64,000 nucleotides of DNA. It comes from CAZTDP01 sp964612565 (GTDB taxonomy: Bacteria > Patescibacteriota > WWE3 > UBA101185 > UBA10185). The position numbers and the translations under genes are program-made. Under the pieces are notes generated by a model that saw only the letters and a program-made list of their open reading frames with translations, did no database searches and was not told the DNA's origin. Below are positions 6,327 through 14,427 of the stretch, one piece after another; position 1 is the stretch's first letter; each line of letters begins with the position of its first letter. The DNA lies in NCBI GenBank assembly GCA_964612565.1, contig CAZTDP010000002.1, positions 30,794-94,793 on the forward strand, given 5' to 3'.

Positions 6327-8375
6327 TATACTTTAGTTGGCCGCATGGTAGGCATAGTGGTGAGAATTGTTCAAGTTGCATTAGGATTAACTTTTATGAT
6401 CCTTTTAGCCTCGGTGTGTTTAGCGCTCCCCCTGATTTGGTACGCAATGCCTGTAGTAATATTCAAGTACCTTGGACTGTTAGTCTTGGCCCTTTATACA
6501 GCAACTTTATATTTACTTTACGCGGTCTCCCAAATAAATGTTCCGCGAAAAACGGTTAAAAACTGCACTGTCGAAAATTTAACAGATTGTACACAGCCCA
6601 CAACTGTAAAACTTTTAACTAGATTTAACGACGATCAAAAGAAAGCGTTTAACGAATTATTTTCAAATATCGAAACGCAGGAAGTTGCAAAGCGCGCAGA
6701 GTTAAACTTAGAAAGTCTTAAAAACGAACTTACAGGCGTTCCATTTATAAATTTTCAAGACTTAAAAAATTCACTTTATGAAATTGCTAAATCTTTTAAC
6801 GAAAAATATATCGACTCAAGCCATTTGCTGCTGGCCGTTCTTAAAAATATTCCAAAAATCGATTTAACACTTTTATCAATTAACACAAGTTTGGAAGCGG
6901 TTGAAGGGGCGGTTAAATGGGAATCCGAATACAAAAGATTTATGTCAAAATTTTATATTTGGCAGGAAGATTACGAATTAATGTTTACAGGCGGATTTGG
7001 AAAAGGAATGCTTGGGCGAATCACACCCAACCTTGACGCCATTTCCACCGACTTCACAAAGGAAGCAAAACGCGGCAGATACAGGGAGATAGTAGGCAGG
7101 GACAACGAAATCAAAAAAATTGCCGAAATGCTTGCCAATTCAAAAGAAAACATCTTAATTCTTGGTGAACCGGGAAGCGGAAAAACCACGCTTGTCCGGG
7201 GAATGGCTCAAATGATTATGATGGGAACTGGGTATAAATCGTTAAACAATAAGAGAATCGTCAGCATGGATTTGGGAGGTCTTATATCCGGCGCCGCAAC
7301 TGCAGGTCAAATTGCCGAAAAACTTAAAAAAGTAATTAACGAGGTAAAAGGGTCACGCGACATAATTCTGTTTATTGACGAGATTCATAACCTTGTTGCC
7401 GGAGCGGGCGACGATAAAGCAGAAACATCAACAATTTACTCTGTGCTAGGGCCTCAACTTGCCGACAACGAAATTCAATTTATTGGAGCAACAACAATCG
7501 AAAACTACAGAAAATACATCGAGCCCAACGGCGCGTTTGCCCGACTTTTTTCAATTGTCGAAATACCTGAAACCTCACGCGGCGACACTATAAAAATTTT
7601 AATGTACATCGCGCGAAAAATTGAAAACACAAAGGGTATTTTTATAACATACCCCGCATTGGCAAGAATAATTAAACTTTCTGAAAAGTTAATGCATGAA
7701 CGTGTACTGCCCGACAAGGCAATTGATATTTTGTTGCGTACTTCTTCAAATGTTGCAACAGGATCTCACCTACTAAATGCGGATGAAGTGGTTAAGGAGA
7801 TTGCATTAATCACGCACATTCCGGCCGAAAATCTTTCGGAAGACGAGGCTCAAAAACTACTAAATCTTGATATGGAAATGGAACAAACGGTTATCGGACA
7901 AAACGAGGCCGTTAAACAAATTTCCACGGCACTGCGCCGAGCCCGTGTCGGTATAAGAAACGAAAACAAGCCAATCGCTAGCTTTTTATTTGTGGGCACA
8001 ACNNNNNNNNNNNNNNNNNNNNNNNNNNNNNNNNNNNNNNNNNNNNNNNNNNNNNNNNNNNNNNNNNNNNNNNNNNNNNNNNNNNNNNNNNNNNNNNNNN
8101 NNCCACTCTCAACTGAAAATGTTTCGGAAATTGCCAAGTTACTTCTTAAAGATACTCAAAAAGCAGCAGACGAAAAAGGTATAAAAGTTTCATTTAAGCC
8201 AATACTTATAGACAGACTTGTTGAAAAGGGCTTCAGCCCCGAATGGGGAGCCAGGCCTCTTGCACGTTTAATAGAAGACACCGTAGAAACGTATATTGCC
8301 ACCAAAATTTTAAAGAAGGAACTAAAGCCCGGCGACCAGCTTGAAATTGGATTAGAAGCCTTTGAAACCCCGTAG
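6327..8375 (+). CDS. Membrane-tethered Clp/AAA+ ATPase (ClpB/ClpC-like), 5' end and middle in gaps
   Basis: After the gap come two hydrophobic segments (about nt 6340-6410 and 6415-6530), then a Clp_N-like helical region, then a first AAA+ module with Walker A GEPGSGKTTL and Walker B IILFIDEIHNLVAG, and a second module beginning GQNEAVKQISTALRRARVG. The C-terminal subdomain has the Clp signature FSPEWGARPLARLIED. Most of the second AAA+ core, including its Walker motifs, falls in the 8003-8102 gap. The family unfolds proteins for ClpP or disaggregates them; a membrane anchor at the N-terminus suggests action at the envelope. The start codon lies in the upstream gap or at the first ATG after it. 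Confidence 0.85.
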   Translation, partial: YTLVGRMVGIVVRIVQVALGLTFMILLASVCLALPLIWYAMPVVIFKYLGLLVLALYTATLYLLYAVSQINVPRKTVKNCTVENLTDCTQPTTVKLLTRFNDDQKKAFNELFSNIETQEVAKRAELNLESLKNELTGVPFINFQDLKNSLYEIAKSFNEKYIDSSHLLLAVLKNIPKIDLTLLSINTSLEAVEGAVKWESEYKRFMSKFYIWQEDYELMFTGGFGKGMLGRITPNLDAISTDFTKEAKRGRYREIVGRDNEIKKIAEMLANSKENILILGEPGSGKTTLVRGMAQMIMMGTGYKSLNNKRIVSMDLGGLISGAATAGQIAEKLKKVINEVKGSRDIILFIDEIHNLVAGAGDDKAETSTIYSVLGPQLADNEIQFIGATTIENYRKYIEPNGAFARLFSIVEIPETSRGDTIKILMYIARKIENTKGIFITYPALARIIKLSEKLMHERVLPDKAIDILLRTSSNVATGSHLLNADEVVKEIALITHIPAENLSEDEAQKLLNLDMEMEQTVIGQNEAVKQISTALRRARVGIRNENKPIASFLFVGTXXXXXXXXXXXXXXXXXXXXXXXXXXXXXXXXXXPLSTENVSEIAKLLLKDTQKAADEKGIKVSFKPILIDRLVEKGFSPEWGARPLARLIEDTVETYIATKILKKELKPGDQLEIGLEAFETP
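8003..8102. other. Assembly gap (100 N) inside the Clp ATPase gene
   Basis: Exactly 100 N. By comparison with ClpB/ClpC, much more than 33 residues must be missing between the FVGT start of the second Walker A region and the PLSTENVSEIAKLL segment, so the gap length is a placeholder. The frame matches on both sides. Confidence 0.99.
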
Positions 8376-8392
8376 ATACAGCAAAATTATGG

Positions 8393-8398
8393 TAAAAT
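8393..8398 (+). promoter_or_regulatory. Candidate -10 box for leaderless prfB
   Basis: TGG-TAAAAT is an extended -10 element ending 9 nt before the prfB ATG at 8408. The expected transcript start is about 8405, giving almost no leader. The -35 match is weak. Confidence 0.45.
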
Positions 8399-8407
8399 GC
8401 AACAGTT

Positions 8408-9415
8408 ATGCATCAGGAACAGCAAGAAAGATTAGAAAACTTAAAAAAGTCTCTCTTTATTGACGACAAGCGCCAAAAAATAAGTGAGCTTGAAGCGCGC
8501 ATGCAAGACGAAAATGTGTGGAAAAACTGGGAAGAAGGAAAAGACATAGCACAAGATCTTGCGGGCTTAAAAAAAGACATCGAAGATTATGAGATGCTTG
8601 AACTTATTCTCAGCGAAGGCGACACAGAAGAGTTTGAGCGGGAAATTCACAAACTTGAATTAAAAACTTTCTTTGGCGGAAAACTTGATAAAAACGACGC
8701 TCTTTTAACAATTCACGCAGGCCAAGGAGGCAGCGAGGCAATGGACTGGTCCGGCATCTTGCTAAGAATGTACGAGCGTTACGCCGAAAGAAACACGTGG
8801 AAATTTAGTGTTATTAACAAAATTGCAGGCGACGAGGCAGGAATAAAGACCGCAACACTTGAACTTAACGGCAAGTACGCTTATGGATTTTTAAAAAGAG
8901 AGTCAGGTGTGCACAGACTTGTAAGACAATCTCCATTTAATTCCGACAGCCTCAGACAAACTTCGTTTGCGCTGGTCGAGGTAATTCCAATAGTCGACGA
9001 AGAAGCTATTGAGATTGAACTTAAAGACGATGATCTTGAATGGGACTTTTTTAGATCCGGCGGTTCGGGCGGTCAAAACGTAAATAAGGTTTCTACGGCA
9101 GTTAGAGTCAAACACAAACCCTCGGGCATAATTGTTGAATGCCAAGAAGAGCGATTCCAAGGCAAAAACAGAGATAAGGCACTAAAAATATTAAAGTCAA
9201 AATTGTATACATTGGAGCAAGAAAAACTTGATGACGAAAGAAGAAAGTTAAAAGGTGATTACAAAATGCCGGGCTGGGGTAATCAAATTAGAAATTATGT
9301 TTTACACCCGTACAAATTGGTTAAGGATTTACGAACAAATGTAGAGTCGACAGAACCCGATAAGGTTTTGGACGGCGATCTTGATGAGTTTATAGATGCA
9401 GAGATAAGACTTTAG
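8408..9415 (+). CDS. prfB: Peptide chain release factor 2
   Basis: The 335-residue protein has the GGQ peptidyl-hydrolysis motif at 221-223 (SGGSGGQNVNKVSTAVR) and the SPF stop-recognition tripeptide near residue 175 (RQSPFNSDSLRQTSF), so it reads UAA and UGA. It starts about 15-20 residues into the E. coli protein and is one uninterrupted frame, so the programmed +1 frameshift that autoregulates prfB in many bacteria is absent. Intact RF2 fits the use of UGA as a stop in this window, unlike the recoded CPR lineages Gracilibacteria and SR1. The last 26 bp overlap the convergent gene at 9390. Confidence 0.97.
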   Translation: MHQEQQERLENLKKSLFIDDKRQKISELEARMQDENVWKNWEEGKDIAQDLAGLKKDIEDYEMLELILSEGDTEEFEREIHKLELKTFFGGKLDKNDALLTIHAGQGGSEAMDWSGILLRMYERYAERNTWKFSVINKIAGDEAGIKTATLELNGKYAYGFLKRESGVHRLVRQSPFNSDSLRQTSFALVEVIPIVDEEAIEIELKDDDLEWDFFRSGGSGGQNVNKVSTAVRVKHKPSGIIVECQEERFQGKNRDKALKILKSKLYTLEQEKLDDERRKLKGDYKMPGWGNQIRNYVLHPYKLVKDLRTNVESTEPDKVLDGDLDEFIDAEIRL

Positions 9416-9686
9416 AAAAATCAATTCCCGAAACGCGCAATCCAACTATTACAGCAACGGCAAAAACAGCATAAATCAGGTTCAGTATCAAACTTCTTTT
9501 TATTTCTTTAAGGGGTAAAAGGTGGTACGACAATTTTGATTCAGGGATTACTTTTTCATTTGCAGTACCGGATTTGCTTTCGTGAGCTACCGGCAAAACG
9601 CTGTTGCCTGAAACTGCAACACTAGCTTTTTTTAGTTCATTTAATCTTCTTTGTTGCTTTTCTTTTTTAGATAGCTTCTTGGACAT
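9390..9686 (-). CDS. Small membrane protein of unknown function
   Basis: The 98-residue protein has a strongly basic N-terminus (KKLSKKEKQQRRLNELKKA), a polar middle and one predicted membrane helix near residues 68-88 (LILNLIYAVFAVAVIVGL). I do not recognise a family. It lies just downstream of ftsK on the same strand and its 3' end overlaps prfB by 26 bp in a convergent arrangement. The N-in topology is suggested by the positive charges. Confidence 0.6.
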   Translation of the reverse strand: MSKKLSKKEKQQRRLNELKKASVAVSGNSVLPVAHESKSGTANEKVIPESKLSYHLLPLKEIKRSLILNLIYAVFAVAVIVGLRVSGIDFSKVLSLHL

Positions 9687-9710
9687 ATTACCGATATTTT
9701 AGCAGAAAGA

Positions 9711-11957
9711 TCACAAAAATTCTTCCGGCAGGTCGCCGGGCACAGGCATGATGTTATCTAGCAAAATTTCTCGAGCCTTGCTTCCGCCCTCGGCCGGACC
9801 AACAACACCCTTTTCTTCCATTTGGTCAATAATTCGGGCAGCTCTTGAAAAACCTATAGCAAGCTTACGTTGAAGAAGAGACGCTGAAGCCTTACCAAGG
9901 GAAGTTACAATTTCTACTGCTTCGTCGAATAACGGATCTACATCTTCTCCCCACGAGCTGTTGGAGCTGGAACCATCTCTTTCGCCCGCCATTTCGGTAA
10001 CGTCTTTTACATATTCCGGCGAAACTCCCTGCCCTTTTAAGAAGGTAACTAGGTTTGATATCTCTTTATCCGATATGTAGGCGGCTTGTAAACGTATCGG
10101 TTTTGGCATATCCGGCGGTATAAAAAGCATGTCTCCCTTACCTAAGAGTTTTTCGGCGCCCGGCTGATCAAGAATAACTCTGGAGTCCACCTGACTCGCT
10201 ACGTTGAACGCCGCGCGACAAGGTATGTTAGCCTTAATAATTCCGGTAATAATGTTTGTGGAGGGTCTCTGGACGGCTAAAACAAGGTGTATTCCGGTGG
10301 CTCTGGCAAGCTGGGCGATCCTAATAACGCTTTTTTCAACCGTATTGGTATCTCGAAGCATGATCTCGGCAAATTCGTCCACAATTAAAACAATGTAGGG
10401 CATAACCTGAATACCGGAATTTTCATTGTAAGCCTCGATGTTTCTAACCTTTGCCTGCTCAAAAAGTTTATAGCGCCTTTCCATTTCTTGCACGGCCCAT
10501 TTAAACGCCGACGGCGCCTTGTCCATGTCGGTAATTACGGGGGTTAAAAGATGAGGAATGTCTTGATAATAAATTAATTCGGTCCTTTTTGGGTCGACCA
10601 AAATAAATTTAACTTCCTGAGGCGATGCTCTAAAAAGAATAGAAAACAAAATGTTATGAATAAAAACTGATTTTCCTGAGCCGGTGGCTCCCGCTATAAG
10701 CAAATGGGGCATTTTGGCAATATCGTAAACAAACGTGCGCCCGGCCACATCCTTTCCTAAGCCAATAGCGAGCTTTGACTTTATTCCTTTCATAGGATCC
10801 GAAGTCAAAATTGATTTGAAAAAGACGGTTGTTCTATTAATATTAGGAACTTCAATTCCAATTTCGGATTTACCTGGAATCGGGGCTTCAACTCTAACTG
10901 ACCCTGTCGGAGACGCTAATGCCAAGGCAAGATTTTCTTGCAAAGAGGCAATTTTTGATACTTTTGTAACTGACTTTGTTCTTAATGCGTATTGGGTAAC
11001 CGAAGAACCAACTTTTGTACTGGCAATTTCTACGTCTATGCCAAAAGATTTTAATGTATCAACAATTATCTTTTCTTTTGCTTTTGCGTCGGCGATATCT
11101 TTAATTTCAGGAGGAGCCTCGGTTAGTAAATCGACCGGAGGTTCTTCCCAAATCCTGTTTGATGGGGTAGATAAAAATCCCATTGGCGAAATATTTGAAA
11201 TTGTTGTTGTATGGTCGTCTAAAATCGAGGTTGTAGAGCTTTGAGGTTCCGACATCGTAGGAACAATTTCAAACGGATCTTCTTCCTCGTATTCGGCTTC
11301 AAAATGTGGGGATGTATTAACCGGAGTATTACCAAAAGGTACTGAAACACCGCTCGCGATCTCGACCTCTTCCATTTCTCCTGCTTTTTCCGAGTCCTCT
11401 TTTTTTCCAAACGGAAGTTGGATATGAATTTTTTCTTTAATCTTAAGGGCAAAAGCAAATACGCGATCAAGTGATAAATCAAAAAGCAAAAAGGCAGATA
11501 TTATTACACCGGCAAAAAGTACTACTACGGTGCCGTAAATGCTTACACTTCCTATTAAAATTCCCGAAATTTTGTAGCCTACTATTCCTCCGCCAAAGCC
11601 TTTTTTGGCCATTTCAAGCGCGGCGTCTTGTTTAATAAAAGTGTGAAACAACCCCGCCAGTGACAAAAGTGCCAGCAGTAAACCTGCAGCAATGCGAGGC
11701 TCCTTAATTTTTAGGGTAATGTTTTGAATTAATAACAGCCCGATTATTGCAAAAAGAAACGGAAGCAGTACCGCGGGCTGGCCAAACAAGTATCTTAATA
11801 AATTGAAAATCTTAGCGTTAAATGCGTAACCCGGAGCAAAAAAAGCAATTACACTTAAAATTGCAAAGCTTAAAAAAATCATTGCTGCAATCGACCGCGC
11901 TGTATCGGGCTTGATATTAAAATTTAACTTGAATTTTTTTCTTCGGCCTCTGGGCAT
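9711..11957 (-). CDS. ftsK: DNA translocase FtsK/SpoIIIE
   Basis: The 748-residue protein has four hydrophobic segments in its first 170 residues, an acidic/proline-rich linker, the alpha and beta motor domains with Walker A GATGSGKS (about 420) and Walker B VLIVDEFAEIM, and a C-terminal winged-helix gamma domain (about the last 65 residues, ASLLQRKLAIGFSRAARIID). It pumps chromosomal DNA across the closing septum and activates dimer resolution. The linker is short, as in SpoIIIE. The ATG at 11957 (MPRGRRKKFK) is chosen because a perfect TATAAT ends 7 nt before it; the longer frame to 12011 would start upstream of this promoter. Confidence 0.95.
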   Translation of the reverse strand: MPRGRRKKFKLNFNIKPDTARSIAAMIFLSFAILSVIAFFAPGYAFNAKIFNLLRYLFGQPAVLLPFLFAIIGLLLIQNITLKIKEPRIAAGLLLALLSLAGLFHTFIKQDAALEMAKKGFGGGIVGYKISGILIGSVSIYGTVVVLFAGVIISAFLLFDLSLDRVFAFALKIKEKIHIQLPFGKKEDSEKAGEMEEVEIASGVSVPFGNTPVNTSPHFEAEYEEEDPFEIVPTMSEPQSSTTSILDDHTTTISNISPMGFLSTPSNRIWEEPPVDLLTEAPPEIKDIADAKAKEKIIVDTLKSFGIDVEIASTKVGSSVTQYALRTKSVTKVSKIASLQENLALALASPTGSVRVEAPIPGKSEIGIEVPNINRTTVFFKSILTSDPMKGIKSKLAIGLGKDVAGRTFVYDIAKMPHLLIAGATGSGKSVFIHNILFSILFRASPQEVKFILVDPKRTELIYYQDIPHLLTPVITDMDKAPSAFKWAVQEMERRYKLFEQAKVRNIEAYNENSGIQVMPYIVLIVDEFAEIMLRDTNTVEKSVIRIAQLARATGIHLVLAVQRPSTNIITGIIKANIPCRAAFNVASQVDSRVILDQPGAEKLLGKGDMLFIPPDMPKPIRLQAAYISDKEISNLVTFLKGQGVSPEYVKDVTEMAGERDGSSSNSSWGEDVDPLFDEAVEIVTSLGKASASLLQRKLAIGFSRAARIIDQMEEKGVVGPAEGGSKAREILLDNIMPVPGDLPEEFL

Positions 11958-11964
11958 TATTTCA

Positions 11965-11970
11965 ATTATA
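11965..11970 (-). promoter_or_regulatory. -10 box of leaderless ftsK
   Basis: A perfect TATAAT on the minus strand ends 7 nt before the ftsK ATG. The transcript would begin at or within a base or two of the start codon. The -35 region is not well conserved. Confidence 0.5.
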
Positions 11971-12054
11971 CAATAATTTAGGCATAGAACCACGGTCATT
12001 GCCTTAAACAAGCCTGCAACAAAGAAATAAAAGAGGGGTTTGGGTCAGAGGTAA

Positions 12055-13773
12055 CTAAACATTTATCGAATGCACGATAACTAATGGTTTCATTTGCGTT
12101 TCTTTTCGCAAAAACTCCTGAATTTCGGATTCAAGTTTTCGTTTTGTCATTGTCCAGTCCTTTTGTTTGCCCAACAATTTATCCAAGGTTTTAGTTACAA
12201 ACTTTTTAGATTTATCCATTAAATCTTGAGAACCTTTAACATAAATGAAACCTCTGGTAACAATTTCGACTTTGTCTTTTAATAGATCACCTTTGGAAGA
12301 AGGTATCACAACCACAAAAACTCCGTCTGTAGACAATTGATCTCTGTCTTTTATTAAAATCGGGTTTATTGCTTCGGTGCTTCCCGCGTCGATATATATT
12401 GGGGAAGTTTCAATGCGGCCTGATTTTTTTGCATTTCCCTTGGAAAATTCGATAATATCGCCTTCCATGCATTCAAATACATTCTTTTTATCAAAACCCA
12501 ACTCGCCTACCATATTTGTATATGCACGCATCCTGGTAATTGTTCCTCCGATTGGTATAAAGTATTTTGGTTTGGCAGTTGCAGCTATAATTTCTAAGTC
12601 ACCTTTTGTACCATGACCTGAAACATGCAGATTAGCCTGAATTTTACTGTAAAGCACTTCAGCTCCGGCAATCGTAAAATTAGACATAACTCTTTCAACA
12701 GCTTCCGACACTCCCGGAGGATTTGGATCGGCAGAAAACACCATTAAAGCGTTGCCTTGGAGCGTAATATCTTTGTGCTCTCCGCGACTTAATCTTCCTA
12801 GAGATGATCCTGGCTGGCCGTAGCATCCAGCAATAATATAAACCAAATCGCCTTGCTGGTATTTAGAGCTTTCACGTTCATCTACAAAAAGATCCTCGGC
12901 AAATGGAAGCAGGCCTAAAGTTCTGGCAACTTTTACACTTTGTTCAATCGATCTCCCGCTTAGCACAACTTTTCTGCCGTGTTTTAAAGCCGCATTAATT
13001 ATTTGGTACATTCGCGAAATGTTGGAAGAAATTGTTGTTACAAATATCTGGCGCTTTTCATAATTTTCAAAAATATCGGTAAATGTATCGGTTAAACTGC
13101 TTTCGGATTTTGAATAACCTTCGGTAGTTACGTTTAAACAGTCGGAAAGCAAGCACAACACACCCTTACCTCCGTATGTCGCAATTGTGCTAAGATCTAT
13201 GGGCTTATCTAAAACCGGCGTCCAATCTATGCGGTAGTCGGCCATGTGCAAAACAGTGCCTTCGGGGGTTTCTATAGCAAAACCCATGGCGTTAGGAACC
13301 GAGTGATTAATACCAAAAGCCTTTACCTTAAAGGACCCTACACTTATGGCGTCTGTGCTTGGATCGATAAGGTTTAAACGAGCTTGATCGGCTAAATGCT
13401 TAAAGGATCTGTCGGTCAACCTTTCGCGGATAAATCCTTGAACCAGTTTGCTAGTGTAAATTGGAACATTCAACTCATCTAAAAGGTAGGGAACTGCGCC
13501 AAAATGGTCTTCGTGGCCATGAGTAATAAATAGCGCTTTTACTTTGTGCGAATTTTGCAAAATGTATGAAAAATCGGGAATTACAACATCTACCCCAAAA
13601 AGCTCGCTGTCAGGAAAACCTATACCGCAGTCTACCAAGATTATATCTTCGCCGTACTCGTAAACTGTTAAATTTTTGGTCACAGACTCAGTACCGCTTA
13701 ATGTTACTATTTTAAGTTTCGGAGTTGATTTTGAGTCTTCTTCTGTTAATGAGTTAATAAATTGTTGATCCAT
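12055..13773 (-). CDS. rnj: RNase J-family metallo-beta-lactamase/beta-CASP protein with altered motifs
   Basis: The 572-residue protein aligns along the whole RNase J length: beta-lactamase motif H85-G-H-E-D-H90, H157, D179, a beta-CASP insert and a C-terminal domain. RNase J is a 5'-to-3' exonuclease and endonuclease in mRNA decay. Two usual features differ. The GSQGEP motif reads AGCYGQP (315-321, Glu to Gln). The zinc-ligand histidine of the PVHGE/PIHGE motif is replaced in FIPIGGT (405-411). HVSGH (383-387) is retained. It may have reduced activity, as B. subtilis RNase J2 does, or bind metal differently. Only 15 bp separate it from the UDG gene, so it belongs to the same operon. Confidence 0.88.
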   Translation of the reverse strand: MDQQFINSLTEEDSKSTPKLKIVTLSGTESVTKNLTVYEYGEDIILVDCGIGFPDSELFGVDVVIPDFSYILQNSHKVKALFITHGHEDHFGAVPYLLDELNVPIYTSKLVQGFIRERLTDRSFKHLADQARLNLIDPSTDAISVGSFKVKAFGINHSVPNAMGFAIETPEGTVLHMADYRIDWTPVLDKPIDLSTIATYGGKGVLCLLSDCLNVTTEGYSKSESSLTDTFTDIFENYEKRQIFVTTISSNISRMYQIINAALKHGRKVVLSGRSIEQSVKVARTLGLLPFAEDLFVDERESSKYQQGDLVYIIAGCYGQPGSSLGRLSRGEHKDITLQGNALMVFSADPNPPGVSEAVERVMSNFTIAGAEVLYSKIQANLHVSGHGTKGDLEIIAATAKPKYFIPIGGTITRMRAYTNMVGELGFDKKNVFECMEGDIIEFSKGNAKKSGRIETSPIYIDAGSTEAINPILIKDRDQLSTDGVFVVVIPSSKGDLLKDKVEIVTRGFIYVKGSQDLMDKSKKFVTKTLDKLLGKQKDWTMTKRKLESEIQEFLRKETQMKPLVIVHSINV

Positions 13774-13788
13774 ACGTACTTTTAAAGT

Positions 13789-14418
13789 TTACAGACCCAG
13801 CCCCAATTGTCCATCAGTATTTTCTTCTGGTTCCTGCTGTGAAACTAAATTACTTGGTTTTTCAGCCTCTGCTAAAATGTCCGGAATTCTCTTAAAATCT
13901 TCTATAAAACCTCTCATCATTGTTGGATTTCGTAGGGCGGCGGCTGGATGATACACCGGATACACATTGTACGCGGATGTTCGTACAAGACTTCCCCTAT
14001 CTTGAGTTATTTTCCCTTCAGGATAAAAATAGTTCATTGCAAACCTGCCTAGCGTTACAACTAATTTAGGCTTCATAATCTTCAACTGGTAGGACAAAAA
14101 CTTTTCACAGGCGTGAATCTCATCGGGGAGCGGATCACGATTGTCGGGCGGACGGTGTTTTATAATATTTCCGATCCATACCTGAGATCTTTTTAATCCG
14201 ATTTCGGCCAAGGATTTTTCTAAAAGCTGTCCTGCTCTCCCGACAAAAGGCCTGCCTGTTTGATCCTCGGTCTGTCCCGGAGCTTCACCAATGAAAACTA
14301 TTTCTGATTCAACATTTCCCTCCCCCGGAACAGCATGTAGTGCGGTTTTATACAACCTGCATTTAGTGCAATTTTTGACACTAACTTCAATCTTGCTCAT
14401 CATTTCTTGTTTAGTCAT
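13789..14418 (-). CDS. Family 4 uracil-DNA glycosylase
   Basis: The 209-residue protein has the family-4 motif GEAPGQTEDQTGRPFVG (44-60) and the leucine-loop region YPVYHPAAALRNP. It removes uracil from DNA. Family 4 enzymes bind a [4Fe-4S] cluster with four cysteines. C17, C20 and C104 are present, but the third ligand position is H88 (KHRPPDNRDP instead of KCRPP). Histidine can ligate clusters, so cluster binding may persist in changed form. The C-terminal tail after about residue 185 is polar and non-conserved. The gene sits between the Lon-like and RNase J genes. Confidence 0.92.
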   Translation of the reverse strand: MTKQEMMSKIEVSVKNCTKCRLYKTALHAVPGEGNVESEIVFIGEAPGQTEDQTGRPFVGRAGQLLEKSLAEIGLKRSQVWIGNIIKHRPPDNRDPLPDEIHACEKFLSYQLKIMKPKLVVTLGRFAMNYFYPEGKITQDRGSLVRTSAYNVYPVYHPAAALRNPTMMRGFIEDFKRIPDILAEAEKPSNLVSQQEPEENTDGQLGLGL

Positions 14419-14427
14419 GTTTGAAAA

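Noticed and set aside
6207..8375. One continuous 722-residue protein across two gaps
   Set aside because: Continuity through runs of N is accidental. The part before 6227 is in the frame of a different gene (signal peptidase), and the 8003 gap hides far more than 33 residues.
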